Origin: an uncultured Collinsella sp.
Lineage (GTDB): Bacteria; Actinomycetota; Coriobacteriia; Coriobacteriales; Coriobacteriaceae
Length of the DNA stretch: 64,000 nt
Direction of reading: 5' to 3'
NCBI GenBank assembly: GCA_902493855.1
Contig: CABUQV010000008.1
Location: forward strand, 20,512-84,511
Shown here: in pieces, positions 25,039-36,000 of the stretch
How the letters are laid out: every line of letters starts with the position of its first letter
How positions within the stretch are numbered: position 1 is the first letter of the stretch
Translations under genes and position numbers: made by a program
The notes under the pieces: model-generated
What the model was told of the DNA's origin: nothing
What the model saw: only the letters and a program-made list of their open reading frames with translations
Databases searched by the model: none

Positions 25039-25401
25039 CTAGAATGTCGCGGACCACAGCCCGTGCAGGTTGCAGTAGGCATAGACGGTACCGGTCTTGG
25101 AGCCGCCCGCGAAAAACGTCGCGGGTTTCATGCCGGGCTCAAGGTAATGGACCTCTAAGCGGCCCTCGGCCTCAAGGGCAATCCACTCAATATAGTGCTC
25201 GGGCAGGCTGGGATGCTCAACCGAGCCCACGCGTGCGCGGATCACGTGACCGTCACGCTCGGTCTCGACAACAGGCACGTGCTTCTCGTGCGCCGCGTCC
25301 TCAGTGTTTGCAGTCAGTTCCGTGCAGCCGGCAGGGGTCGCAACGTCGTCGCCAAGGGCGGCGATGAGCTTGCCGTCAGGGTCCTTAAAGAATTTCGCCA
25401 T
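25039..25401 (-). CDS. Superoxide reductase (neelaredoxin / class II desulfoferrodoxin)
   Basis: 120 aa from ATG 25401 (AAGGAG 6 nt upstream). The mononuclear iron site is complete: 'EKHVPV' (His41), 'VGSVEHPSLPEHYIEWI' (His63, His69) and 'YAYCNLHGLW' (Cys110, His113), with Lys40 of EKH assisting catalysis. There is no N-terminal desulforedoxin cluster beyond the single Cys26, so it is the one-iron type. It reduces superoxide to peroxide in the cytoplasm without making oxygen, typical of anaerobes. Monocistronic, with its own terminator candidate. Confidence 0.95.
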   Translation of the reverse strand: MAKFFKDPDGKLIAALGDDVATPAGCTELTANTEDAAHEKHVPVVETERDGHVIRARVGSVEHPSLPEHYIEWIALEAEGRLEVHYLEPGMKPATFFAGGSKTGTVYAYCNLHGLWSATF

Positions 25402-25566
25402 GATGTTCTCCTTTGCTGATGTGCCAATGTTCTTGATGGTTCTTATGCCCAAAGGCAGACAAACCATCCACGGCATTGCAAATGAACACATAACGGATCA
25501 GGCAAGCGGTCAGGCCAAAATGCGTCGACCGTCCTGCCCACTCCAGCAGTCCCACCCCGCGCGCGG

Positions 25567-28500
25567 CTAGCGACCGTCGCCGCCGAGCAGCGCCAGAACA
25601 TCCTCGCGGGTAAACAGCGCCGACGAGATGCCGTCGCCGCCGAGCACGCTGTTGACCAGGTCGCGCTTGGACTCCTGCATCTGCATAATGCGTTCCTCGA
25701 TCGTGTCCTTGGCGATGAGCTTGTACACGGTCACGGCATGTTGCTGGCCAATACGGTGTGCACGGTCAGTCGCTTGGTCCTGCGCCGCCACGTTCCACCA
25801 CGGGTCGTAGTGAATGCCCACGTCGGCAGCCGTCAGGTTAAGGCCCACGCCGCCCGCCTTGAGCGAAATCAAAAAGACCGGAACCTCGCCCGCTTGGAAC
25901 TGCGCGACCACCTTGGCGCGGCTCTCCTTAGACGAAGCGCCCGTGAGCTTAAGGAAGGCGATGTCCTCCTTGGCCAAGCGCTTACCGATGATATCGAGCA
26001 TACCCGTAAACTGGCTGAACAACAGAATGCGATGCCCGCCGTCGAGTGCGCCGTGCACGAGCTCCATGCACGTATCGAGTTTGGCGCTCCCCGCCTTGTA
26101 ATCCTCGTAGTGTAGACGCGGGTCGCAACAGATCTGGCGCAGCTTGGTGAGCTCGGCGAGCACCTTGAGCTTGTCTTTCTTAAACTCGGATGCCTCGCGG
26201 TGCTGCACTTGCTGGGCAATGCGGTCCTGGTTTGCCAGGTAGAGCTTGCGCTGCTCGCCGGTGAGCTGAGCCACGACAGTGTCCTCGATCTTTTCGGGCA
26301 GATCGGCCACCACGTCTTCCTTGACACGGCGCAGCACAAACGGCGACACGAGCGCCTGCAGGCGAGCGGCACTGTCGCCCTCGGCATGCTCGACCGGGCT
26401 TTCGAAGCGCTTGGCAAACGACTCGCGCGTGCCAAGCAGGCCCGGCATCAAAAAGTCGAAGATGCTCCAGAGCTCGGACAAGCGGTTTTCGATGGGCGTG
26501 CCCGTCAGGGCAAAGCGCACGCCGGCCGGCAGGCGCTTGGCGGCACGCGCCACCTGGGTGAGCGGGTTTTTAATGTACTGGGCCTCGTCGAGCACCACGC
26601 GGGCAAAATCCTGTTCAGCGTACTCATCGATATCGCGGCGCATAAGGTCATACGACGTCACGACCACGTTATGCTCGGCCACGCCGGCAATCTGCACGCG
26701 GCGCTGCGCCTTGGCGCCCACGATTGCACACACATCGAGCGAGGGCGCAAAGCGCTCCAGCTCGGCAGTCCAGTTGTACACGAGTGAGGCCGGGCATACC
26801 ACGAGCGTGGGCTTGGTGTCCCCTGCCTCTACGCGCGCCAGGATATGCGCAATCATCTGGAGCGTTTTGCCCAGGCCCATATCGTCGGCCAAGATGCCGC
26901 CAAGGCCCAGGTGTTCGAGCGAGCCGAGCCACTGGTAGCCGTCGACCTGATAGCCGCGCATCGTTGCCTTGAGCGAAGCGGGCACCGTAAAGTCCATCTT
27001 GCCGAGCGTATCCAGGCGCTCGACGGTACGGCGGAACGCAGCATCGCGATCGGCTTCGAGCGCGGGCGTGCGCGCGAGCATGCTGTCGACAAACAGGGTA
27101 CTCGACGCGGGAAGCGACACGCCGTCGAGCAGGTCGACGGCGTCGACACCCAGATCCTCGGCGAGCCCAAACGCGGCTCGGGCGCCCTCGTCCAGGCGAA
27201 TGATGTCGCCGGACGTAAGGCGTGCAAACGTTTGATGGCGCTTGTACGAATCGAGATAGACGGCAAGGTCCGCAGCCGAAAGCCCGCTCGCGCCCAGTTC
27301 GACGTCGAGCAGGTTACTCTTGACGGTTGCACGCACCGAAAGCTTGGGCGCAGGGCGCACCGAAATCTGGCGCAGACGGTCGCTGAGCATGACCTCACCC
27401 AGCTCGGACAGGGCAGACAGGCCCTCGGTCAGCAGGCAGAACAAGCGGGCGTCATCGCGTTCCTCAAACGCCAGGCCGCCCTCGTAAAAGTCGAAATACA
27501 GGGCCGCCGTGTCCATAACGCGAAACTCTGCCACCTCGTCGCGCGGCGGCACGCCGGGGCGTTGCTCTTCGAAGGGACTGCCCGGAGCGCCCAGGCTAAA
27601 GAGATCCGCTGACCAATCGCCGTAGGTAACCGTAATTTTGCAGGTCACGAGCCCATCGTCGACGCCGATTGCCATAGCAAAGCTCGGCTCGGGTGCCACG
27701 GCATCGAGCGCGGCGGGCGCGGTGAGGTCGGTGTAGTCGCGCAAAATGGGCAGCGCCATACGACAGAACTCCCCCACCTGGTCGGCAGCGATATGGACCG
27801 GCGTGCGACAGGGCAGCAAACGCGATAGAAACGGCGCCGCATGCTGGGCAAACGCCACATCGGCGCGGCGCGCACGGCGGGTGTCGACCAGATAGGCAAC
27901 GTCGCCCGAAACAAAGCAGTATGCATCGGCCGGCAGGCGCAGATCGTAGCTGCCACCAGCCGCCGACGCGATTTTGGCGGCAAGGAGCGGCGGGCGTTTG
28001 GACAGAGCCTCGTCCTCCCCTTCCGGAGGCATCTCAACCGCCACGTCATAGGTGCGATGCGTCGTCGTCCCCCGCGACCAAGCGGGCTCAAAGGAGACAG
28101 TCTGGCCGCGCAGCAGATCCAGCACATATACGATGCTATGCTCGGACAGCGGCAACTGACGCTCGGCGACAAAACCGCTGCGGGCAAAGTCGTACGACGC
28201 CGAACGCGAGCTTGTGATGTCATCGAGATAGGCAACTGTCGTCACAACAAGGTTGAGCAGCTTTGTCGACACGTCTTCGAAGGCTTCGGGCGTATGGACA
28301 AACGTGAGCTTCTTGCCGTACGAGAAGGTGCCGCCTCGGACATAAGCGTCGGCCATGCCGTCGATATCCTTGACCACGTAGGACACCGAACCGCAGCGAA
28401 TGCGGAACTCGAGCGCCCAGCTAAAGCGGTCGGCGAACAGCGGATTGTAGTACGGCACCAACGAGGGCTCCAACGCCACTTTGGGGGTGTCGGGATCAAC

Positions 28501-29031
28501 GGCACCGGCAAGCTTGCGGCGCATGCTCGCCAGCTCATCCATGCGTGCGTCCGAAAGATCGGAGAGCGCCGCCATGAGGCTCGGGCTCGTGGGGACGGGC
28601 GCCGGGAAGGGAAAGTTGGGGTTGACGGCCGGCGCTTTGGGCGCGGTGCGCGCGGGCTGTTTCGGCTGCGCCGTAAACGTGCGGACCGGCGTGCGCAAAC
28701 CTTCGACGGGCTCGGCGCCGCTGGCATCCAAATATGCCAGCGCTGTGGCGATGGCGTGCTTGCACATGCCGGGGTAACGATAGGCAGCGGGACAATCGCA
28801 ATCGTAGTCGATTACCTCGTGCTCGTCCATGTCGAGCGCCACGTGCGTCCTGTACAGGTCGCCGCGCGAGCCGCGCACCGAGCCCTCAACCGTCACGTTT
28901 TTGGAGAAGCGCGAGCCGCTGTCCTCGATCGACAGCACGGCGCCGTTGAGCATGAGCGAACGCCCCTTCATAAAGGTGCCGCTCAACGCCGCCTCTTTGC
29001 GAAGCGCCTGCACAAACGTCCCCTGCGCCAT
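25567..29031 (-). CDS. SNF2-family ATPase with SWIM zinc finger
   Basis: 1154 aa from ATG 29031 (GGAGG 5 nt upstream). The N-terminal SWIM finger 'DYDCDCPAAYRYPGMCKHAIA' (CxC...CxH, shown here as DCDCP ... MCKHAI) is at about 77-100. The middle 550 residues form a poorly conserved bacterial SNF2-associated region. The motor starts at about 715: 'GYQWLGSLEHLGLGGILADD' with 'MGLGKTLQM' (motif I), 'VVLDEAQYIKN' (DEAQ, motif II), 'LTGTPIENRLSELWSI' (motif III), then 'ILLFSQFTGMLDIIG', 'SLKAGGVGLNLTAAD' and 'QATDRAHRIGQ' (motif VI). Such proteins remodel protein-DNA or RNA polymerase-DNA complexes, as RapA does. Its start lies 28 nt after dnaE, so the two may share a transcript. Confidence 0.93.
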   Translation of the reverse strand: MAQGTFVQALRKEAALSGTFMKGRSLMLNGAVLSIEDSGSRFSKNVTVEGSVRGSRGDLYRTHVALDMDEHEVIDYDCDCPAAYRYPGMCKHAIATALAYLDASGAEPVEGLRTPVRTFTAQPKQPARTAPKAPAVNPNFPFPAPVPTSPSLMAALSDLSDARMDELASMRRKLAGAVDPDTPKVALEPSLVPYYNPLFADRFSWALEFRIRCGSVSYVVKDIDGMADAYVRGGTFSYGKKLTFVHTPEAFEDVSTKLLNLVVTTVAYLDDITSSRSASYDFARSGFVAERQLPLSEHSIVYVLDLLRGQTVSFEPAWSRGTTTHRTYDVAVEMPPEGEDEALSKRPPLLAAKIASAAGGSYDLRLPADAYCFVSGDVAYLVDTRRARRADVAFAQHAAPFLSRLLPCRTPVHIAADQVGEFCRMALPILRDYTDLTAPAALDAVAPEPSFAMAIGVDDGLVTCKITVTYGDWSADLFSLGAPGSPFEEQRPGVPPRDEVAEFRVMDTAALYFDFYEGGLAFEERDDARLFCLLTEGLSALSELGEVMLSDRLRQISVRPAPKLSVRATVKSNLLDVELGASGLSAADLAVYLDSYKRHQTFARLTSGDIIRLDEGARAAFGLAEDLGVDAVDLLDGVSLPASSTLFVDSMLARTPALEADRDAAFRRTVERLDTLGKMDFTVPASLKATMRGYQVDGYQWLGSLEHLGLGGILADDMGLGKTLQMIAHILARVEAGDTKPTLVVCPASLVYNWTAELERFAPSLDVCAIVGAKAQRRVQIAGVAEHNVVVTSYDLMRRDIDEYAEQDFARVVLDEAQYIKNPLTQVARAAKRLPAGVRFALTGTPIENRLSELWSIFDFLMPGLLGTRESFAKRFESPVEHAEGDSAARLQALVSPFVLRRVKEDVVADLPEKIEDTVVAQLTGEQRKLYLANQDRIAQQVQHREASEFKKDKLKVLAELTKLRQICCDPRLHYEDYKAGSAKLDTCMELVHGALDGGHRILLFSQFTGMLDIIGKRLAKEDIAFLKLTGASSKESRAKVVAQFQAGEVPVFLISLKAGGVGLNLTAADVGIHYDPWWNVAAQDQATDRAHRIGQQHAVTVYKLIAKDTIEERIMQMQESKRDLVNSVLGGDGISSALFTREDVLALLGGDGR

Positions 29032-29059
29032 CACTTCCTCCAATCTCACCCGGGGTAGC

Positions 29060-32000
29060 TTAGATAACCGTCACGCGGCCTTGGTTGCCGACGATGGCCT
29101 TGGCCTCTGCCAGCAGCGGAATCGAGCGTGCATTAACCTTGGCCGGCACCTCGGCACGCAGCACGCGCCCGTCGACTTGCTCAATAAAGATCTCCACGCG
29201 GTCGCCGCCCGGGTTGGTGGTGAGCACCGTGGCCAGGCGCGCCATATTGCCCTGGCTAAATCGGCTGTTGGGCACCATGACCTCAAAGACCTTGGGCTTG
29301 TTTTTCTCCTCGCTAAGCTCCAGCGGCACGATCTCCTGCGCGATGATCTGGTCGCCGCGGTCCGAGCGCTCGAGTTTGCCCTTAATGCGCACAAACGCAT
29401 CGGACAGCTGCGCGCCGGTCTCGGGATCGACCTCGCCGTACAGGTACCCCTCGGCCTCCTTGTAGGTCTTGGGGAACACCACGACCGTGGCCTCGCCTTC
29501 CATGTCCTCGAGCTGCACGATGCCCATGGGGTCGCCGTTTTTGGTCACGCGCTTGGACACGCTCGAGACCATACCGGCCCACCACAGCGCCTTGCCCTCG
29601 GGAATCTCCTGGTTGATGGTACCGCCCGTGGGGTTTTGCACCTCGTAGCCGGTATCGATCTGAGAGAACGAGAAGTCGCGCGCCTTGGCTAGCGCATACT
29701 CAAACGGGCGCAGCGGGTGGTCCGAGACATAGATGCCCAGAACCTCCTTCTCCTGGCTCAGCTTAAGGTGGCGGTCCCACTCCTGGCCGTCCGGATCGGG
29801 CACGCTCACCTCAAAGCCCGAGCCCTCAACGTCGCCAAACATGTCGAAGAACGACGTCTGGCCGCTCGCACGATCCTTCTGGCGCTTTACCGCGGCATCG
29901 ATGATGTTCTCAGGGTTGTTCTTATCCACAAAGTGCATCATCTGGCGACGCGGATACCCCGTGGAGTCGAAGGCGCCTGCCTTGATGAGCGATTCGATCA
30001 CGCGGCGGTTGGCCTGACTCGAGTCCACGCGCTCGACAAAGTCGTGCAGCGTCTTAAACGGACCGCCCGCCTCGCGCTCGGCGATAATCGCCTGCGCCAC
30101 GCCGGTGCCCACGCCGCGGATACCGGCCAGACCAAAGCGCACGCCTTCCTTGGTAGCCGTGAACTCGGTACCGGACTCGTTGACATCTGGCGACAGCACG
30201 GGGATGCCGTCGTGACGGCACGCCGAGACGTAGTGCACGATCTTGTCGGTCTTACCCGTATAGGACGTCAGAACGGCCGCCATGTACTCATGCGGATAGT
30301 GCGCCTTGAGCCATGCCGTCTGCATAACCAGGATGGCGTAACCGGCGGAGTGCGACTTATTGAAGGCGTAGGACGCGAACTCAAGGACATCGTCCCAAAT
30401 CTTCTGGGCGACCTCGCGCGTGTAGTTGTTCTTGATAGCGCCATTCATCCAGTGGTCGTAAGTGGTCTCGTCCGAGCCATCCTCCCAGTGGAGCACCGTC
30501 GACGTGAGCAGCTTAATCTTTTTCTTGGCCACGGGCTTACGGATACGCGAGTCCGATTCGCCCTTGGAGAAGCCGCACATCTCGACGGAGATGAGCATAA
30601 CCTGCTCCTGGTAGACCATGGTGCCGTAGGTTTCGCCCAGGATGTCGTCCAGACGGTCGTCGTAGGAGACGGCCGGCTCCTTGCCGTTCATACGGTTGAT
30701 GTAGGACGAGACCATGCCGGCGCCCAGCGGGCCCGGGCGGTACAGGGCGATCAATGCCACGACGTGTTTGTACTCGGTGGGCTTCATGTTCTTGATCGTG
30801 GCCGTCATGCCGGCGGACTCGACCTGGAAGACGCCGGCGGTGTGGCCGGAGCCCATGAGCTTAAAGATCTCGGGATCGTCAAAGGGAATCTCTTCCTCTT
30901 TGATGTCGATGCCGAAGTTCTTTTTGATGTTTGCCTTGGCCTTGGAGATAACCGTCAGCGTGCGCAGGCCCAAGAAGTCCATCTTGAGCAGGCCCATGTC
31001 GGCGACGGTATGGCCCTCGTACTGGGTAATCTCGACGCCGCCCTTGGTATCGAGCTTGGTGGGCACGTGCTCGTTGACGGGGTCGCGGCAAATCAGAACG
31101 GCGCACGCGTGCACGCCCTCGCCACGGGTAAGGCCCTCGATCGAGAGCGCCGTGTCGATGATGCGGCGGGCGTCGTCGTCCTTTTTATAGGCCTCGGCAA
31201 AGTCGGGGTTAAACAGATCCTCTTTGCCGGGTTGCTTTTCGAGCACCTGCTTGAGCTTGACCTTGGGGTCGCTCGAGACCATCTTGGACAGGCGCTGGCC
31301 CATGTAGACCGGGTAGTCCAGGACGCGCGCGGCGTCGTTGATGGCCTGCTTGGCCTTAATGGTCGAGTAGGTGATGACGTGGGTAACCTTCTCGGGGCCG
31401 TAGAGTTGGCGAACGTGCTCCACGACCTCGAGGCGCCGCTCATCGTCGAAGTCCATATCGATATCGGGCATCTCGGTACGCTGCGGGGACAGGAACCTCT
31501 CGAACATCAGGCCGTTCTCGAGCGGGTCGAACGCGGTGATGTTCATGGCGTAGGCGACGATAGCGCCGGCGGCCGAGCCACGGCCGGGGCCGACGCCGAT
31601 GCCGTTGTCCTTGGCCCATTGCACGTACTCGGCAACGATCAAAAAGTAGGCGGCAAAGCCCTTGTCGCAGATGACCTTGTATTCGTACTCAAAGCGCTCT
31701 TTGATGTTGACGCCGCCGATCTCGCGCGTGGCCCAGTCGTCACCGTAGTGCTGGCGCAGGCCCTTCTCGCACTCGCGGCGGAACTGGCTCTCGTGCGTCT
31801 CGCCGGGATCGAGCAACGGGAAGCGCGGCAGGATGATGGAGTCCCAGTCCAGCTCAACGTAGCACTTGTCGGCGATCTCGAGCGTGTTGTCGCAGGCCTC
31901 GGGGCAATACGGGAACATCGCCCGCATCTCCTCCTCGGTCTTCATGTAAAACTCCGAGCCGGTCATGCGCATGCGGTTAGGGTCGTCGACCTTGGCGTTC

Positions 32001-32863
32001 ATGCCAATGCACATGATGACGTCCTGCACGGGCGCGTCCTCGCGGCGCAGGTAGTGGAAGTCGTTGGTGGCGATGACCTTGACGCCCACCTGCTTGGCGA
32101 TGTCGATGAGCGTGCGGTCCATCTGCTCGTCGGTCAGGCCGTTGTCGGTGGTGATGCCGTGTTCCTGGATCTCGATGTAGAAGTCGCCGGGCTCGAAGGT
32201 GTCACGGAAGGTCTCGGCCCACTTGATGGCGCCCTCCATGTCACCGCGGTCGATGTACTTGGGGATGATGCCCGCGATGCAGGCGCTCGTGCAGATCATG
32301 CCCTTGGCGTGGCGGCGCAGGTTGTCGAGCGTCACGCGCGGCTTGTAGTAAAAGCCCTGCACGGCGGCCTCGGAAACCGTCTGCATCAGGTTGACGTAGC
32401 CCTCCTGGTCCTTGGCCAGAAGGATCATGTGGTAGAGCTCGGGCTTGTGGTCGCGAGCAAGGGTCTCGTCCGGCGTAAAGTAGACCTCGCAGCCAAAGAT
32501 GGGCTTGATGACCAGGGGCGGCTTGAGCTCGTCGATGTTGCCCTTCTCGTCCCACATGGCCATGTCCTTCACATACTGGGCATGCTCGCGCGGGTTTTCC
32601 TCGGGATCGGGCTCCACCAGCTCGTCGCGGCGGTCCTTTTCCAGGAAGGCCTTGTCGTGGCTCCAGGTTTTGTACTCGGGCGTGTTGTGGTTGACGGCGT
32701 CGCAGGCCAGCGCCAGGTCGGGCACGCCATACATGTAGCCGTGGTCGGTAATGGCCACGGCGGGCATGCCCAGCTCAACGGCACGGTTGACCATATCCTG
32801 GATACGGGTTGCGCCGTCGAGCATGGAGAAAACAGTGTGATTGTGCAGATGGACGAATGCCAT
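29060..32863 (-). CDS. dnaE: DNA polymerase III alpha subunit (DnaE type)
   Basis: 1267 aa, somewhat longer than the usual 1150-1180. N-terminal PHP domain 'MAFVHLHNHTVFSMLDGA' with 'AVAITDHGYMYG'. The polymerase core shows 'GVGPGRGSAAGAIVAYAM', 'EMPDIDMDFDDERR' (catalytic Asp pair), 'HACAVLICRDP', 'YRPGPLGAGMV', and 'EQVMLISVEMCGFSKGESD'. The thumb/finger part 'AFNKSHSAGYAILVMQTAWL' is followed by the HhH region and an OB fold 'GDPMGIVQLEDMEGEATVVVF' (as GDPMGIVQLEDMEGE). It is the replicative polymerase of this lineage. GGAG lies 8 nt before the ATG. First gene before the SNF2 ATPase. Confidence 0.97.
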   Translation of the reverse strand: MAFVHLHNHTVFSMLDGATRIQDMVNRAVELGMPAVAITDHGYMYGVPDLALACDAVNHNTPEYKTWSHDKAFLEKDRRDELVEPDPEENPREHAQYVKDMAMWDEKGNIDELKPPLVIKPIFGCEVYFTPDETLARDHKPELYHMILLAKDQEGYVNLMQTVSEAAVQGFYYKPRVTLDNLRRHAKGMICTSACIAGIIPKYIDRGDMEGAIKWAETFRDTFEPGDFYIEIQEHGITTDNGLTDEQMDRTLIDIAKQVGVKVIATNDFHYLRREDAPVQDVIMCIGMNAKVDDPNRMRMTGSEFYMKTEEEMRAMFPYCPEACDNTLEIADKCYVELDWDSIILPRFPLLDPGETHESQFRRECEKGLRQHYGDDWATREIGGVNIKERFEYEYKVICDKGFAAYFLIVAEYVQWAKDNGIGVGPGRGSAAGAIVAYAMNITAFDPLENGLMFERFLSPQRTEMPDIDMDFDDERRLEVVEHVRQLYGPEKVTHVITYSTIKAKQAINDAARVLDYPVYMGQRLSKMVSSDPKVKLKQVLEKQPGKEDLFNPDFAEAYKKDDDARRIIDTALSIEGLTRGEGVHACAVLICRDPVNEHVPTKLDTKGGVEITQYEGHTVADMGLLKMDFLGLRTLTVISKAKANIKKNFGIDIKEEEIPFDDPEIFKLMGSGHTAGVFQVESAGMTATIKNMKPTEYKHVVALIALYRPGPLGAGMVSSYINRMNGKEPAVSYDDRLDDILGETYGTMVYQEQVMLISVEMCGFSKGESDSRIRKPVAKKKIKLLTSTVLHWEDGSDETTYDHWMNGAIKNNYTREVAQKIWDDVLEFASYAFNKSHSAGYAILVMQTAWLKAHYPHEYMAAVLTSYTGKTDKIVHYVSACRHDGIPVLSPDVNESGTEFTATKEGVRFGLAGIRGVGTGVAQAIIAEREAGGPFKTLHDFVERVDSSQANRRVIESLIKAGAFDSTGYPRRQMMHFVDKNNPENIIDAAVKRQKDRASGQTSFFDMFGDVEGSGFEVSVPDPDGQEWDRHLKLSQEKEVLGIYVSDHPLRPFEYALAKARDFSFSQIDTGYEVQNPTGGTINQEIPEGKALWWAGMVSSVSKRVTKNGDPMGIVQLEDMEGEATVVVFPKTYKEAEGYLYGEVDPETGAQLSDAFVRIKGKLERSDRGDQIIAQEIVPLELSEEKNKPKVFEVMVPNSRFSQGNMARLATVLTTNPGGDRVEIFIEQVDGRVLRAEVPAKVNARSIPLLAEAKAIVGNQGRVTVI

Positions 32864-32964
32864 GTGATGAGCTCCGATACGGGTTCGTGTTCTGACTGAA
32901 CGATTTTACCGCACGGCACGGACAGCACCCGAACCTAGCCAAACCAACACGGCTCCTCTTGCAG

Positions 32965-33027
32965 TTGCGGTGGAATAGTTCCCGCTTGGGCCACCTGGAC
33001 CGCAATACAGGAACTATTCCACCGCAA
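32965..33027. repeat. 18-bp-arm intergenic palindrome (family A, copy 1)
   Basis: TTGCGGTGGAATAGTTCC at 32965-32982 and its perfect complement at 33010-33027, 27-nt loop. The arm shares TTGCGGTG-AATAG with the palindrome at 44046-44108. It lies between the addA-like stop and dnaE start; no T-run follows. Confidence 0.8.
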
Positions 33028-33039
33028 GTTATCTGAGGG

Positions 33040-36000
33040 CTAGAGATTGTAGGTGACTACTTGAGGTTCGGCGGGTTCGACGAAAATGGTTGGATCCGGC
33101 TGCTCCACGCGGACGAACTTGACGGTCATGGCCTCAAAGCCCGCCTTGTGCAACACGTCGGCGTAGACGCGCGCCTGCAGGGCGTGCTTCTCCCGCAGCT
33201 GTTCCGGCGTCTCGTCCGGTGTGCCGCCCGTCTTGTAGTCGATGACCAGTGCGCGTGACGGATCGGCCGGGTCGGTCGCCAGTGCATCGATGGCGCCTTC
33301 GGCATAGGCGCCGTAGCGAGCGATGTCCTCGTCCTCGCAGCCCAGCGAAAAGAACGGCACCTCGGCGCGAACGCACGGCCATGCGAACAGCTCGGCACGA
33401 ACAGCCGACTTGAGCCAGCGGTCCAGGGCGGCATCGAAGCGCTCGCGCTGTTCTGGCGTCAGGTGCCACAGGCGAGCCAGGGCGTCGGCACGCTCAGCGG
33501 GCAGCACATCGGCACCCATCTCGATGAGCCACTGGCAGGCGGCATGGAACGCCGAGCCCAGCGCCATGGGATTGCCGGCGGGCTCGACAGCGGCCACGTC
33601 TGCATCCGTCATCTCCGAGCCATCCGACTCCGCATCATCGCCAGCCTCGTCCATGGGTACGCGCGTCTCGGCGGCACGGTCTTCCGTCTCGGCATGGAGT
33701 GCCGCGGCGATTGACGAGTAGCTATACGAGTCACGCATCGGATACGGACAGATGCCCATGCGCACGCCCACTGCCTGGGGATACACAAGCTCAAACGAAT
33801 CGGGCTTGGGGTCGGCAGGACCGGGGACGGCGGCGCGGGCATCTGCACCGGCACCCTCCGCCCCCGCATCGCCACGAACGAGCCTGCCCTCGGCATCCAG
33901 CGAAGCGTTAGCCTCAAACGCCTGCTCGCCAAAGGTAAAGTCCGAAAGCGAAATGAGCTCGTAGTCGCCCGGCTGGGAGTTGTCGAACACCAGGCGGTCG
34001 GCATCGAGCTGCGGCATGTCCAGAGCGTCGGTCGACAGAATACGGCGCAGCACGTCGTAGGTCAGATCGGTCTCGACGTCGAAGGTCGGCGCCGTCACCT
34101 TGCTACGGCTCACGCCGGCATCCATCGCCAAGATCACCAGCTCGCGCGCACGCGTCATGGCAACATAGAGCAAGCGGGCCCGCTCCTCGAGCGAAAGCCG
34201 CAGGTCATCGTTGCGCAGGTGAGCAAATGCCTCGGCGGGAGAACCCGTCGCACAGACGTCCTCCATGAGCTCCGGCGGCAGCCACAGCGACGTGCCCTTG
34301 CCCTTAAACGCATGCTCAAACTGCTTTTTAACGTCGTCGCCCTTCACAAAGGTCCCGTCGGCGAGCTTAACGCCGTCGAAGCGTGCCGGCAGTGCCACGA
34401 CCTGTGCTCCGCCCTCGACGCGACCCATCTGTGCCGCACCCGAGGACTTACGCACGCCAAAGCACTCGGCAACCGCCACGACCGGATACTCCAGACCCTT
34501 GGAGGCGTGCACCGTCATGATGCGCACCGCGCCGTCGCCCTCCTCGTTGAGGGCACCCGGGGCTTCCTTGCCCGCCAAGAAGCGGTCGAAGGCAAGCGCG
34601 ATGGAACGCGGCGAGTTGCCGAACTCGGCCTCAGCCTCAGCCACGGCGTCGAGCGCCTTGAGCACGTTGGCGGCAATGGCCTTGCCCTCGGGGCCGCGCT
34701 GCGCCAGACGCACAAACCAGCCGGAGGCGTTGACCACGTCGCGCGCGATGGCGGCGAACGAATCGCGGCCCACGCGACGAAGCGCATACCGCAGTACCTC
34801 GCGGGCGCGCGTCACGAGCGGCAAGCCCTGCAAGCCCGGCACATCGGAATCGCTCATGATGCCCACGTCGATATTCCGGCGCGAGGTCTCCCCCGTCTCG
34901 CTATCGAGCTTGGTCGCCAGCGCCAAAAACTCCTGGGCGCCCAGCGCAAACATCGGCGAGGCGAGCAGCGGCATAAGGCCCTGCGCCGTATCGGCCGGAT
35001 TGGCGAGCGCGCAAACCAGGGCGCGCACCGTCTGCACCTCGGCAGCCTGCGCAAAGACTGAGCCGCCCGCGATGACACAGTCGAGCCCCTGGTCACGGAA
35101 GGCCTGTGCGTAGACGTCTGCGTTGGTCATGCGGCCCAGCAGCAGCACCATGCCGCCCTGGGGCTGGCCGGCATCGGCAAGCGAGCGGAACCGCTCGGCG
35201 ATCGCACGGGCCTTTGCCTGTGTGCGCTCCTGCGTACTGCCGCCGGCAACAAAGAGGGCCTGGCGACGCGAGGCGTCTGCCACCAGCGTGTCCTTGCGGC
35301 CGTCGCTCGCCTCAAGATCCAAAAAACCCTGCATCAGGCCGCCGTCATCGCCGTCGAAGACGCGTGCCACGTAACGCAGCACCTCGTCGTGGCTGCGGAA
35401 GTTGCGCACAAGTTTGACGAGCTCGCCAGCAGGGGCGTCGGCCACGGCAGTCGCCTCGGGCGCGGCAGACGAGCCCACCTTGCGCTCCTGGCGACGGAAC
35501 ACCTCGACCTCGGCGCCACGGAAGCGATAGATGGACTGCTGCGCATCGCCTACGGTACACAACGCGCGCTCCCCCGCGCCCGTCAGATAGCGAATCAAAT
35601 CGACCTGCATCTGGTCGGTATCCTGGAACTCATCGATCATGACCATCTTAAAGCGGCCCTCGTAGGCGGCTCGGATGGCGGGATAATCGCGCAACGCCTC
35701 ATATGCCATGCGCAGCAGATCGTTATTGTCGAGCGCGGACTGGTCGGCCTTGAGCGCACGGTACTCCGCCTCCACAGCACGGGCAAGCCCCACCAGCGCA
35801 TCGAGCGCCGGACCGCCACAGGCAAGCAAGATATTGATAAACGCATCGGCGGCCTCGGCCTTGAGCAGCTCGACCTGCTCCTTGGGGAATGCCTTGCTCG
35901 CGCGCGGCATGGTGCACGACATCATGAGTCGCGCCGCATCGGCCATGGTCTTGCCGCTCGCCTCGAACGCGTCGATGGCATCGAGCGCCACCTGCGCCTT

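Noticed and set aside
29717..32899. A very long open frame (1060 codons) on the plus strand opposite dnaE
   Set aside because: It is an antisense frame kept open by high GC in the third codon position; composition is Val/Leu/His/Asp-rich with no domain, and dnaE on the other strand has all its motifs.
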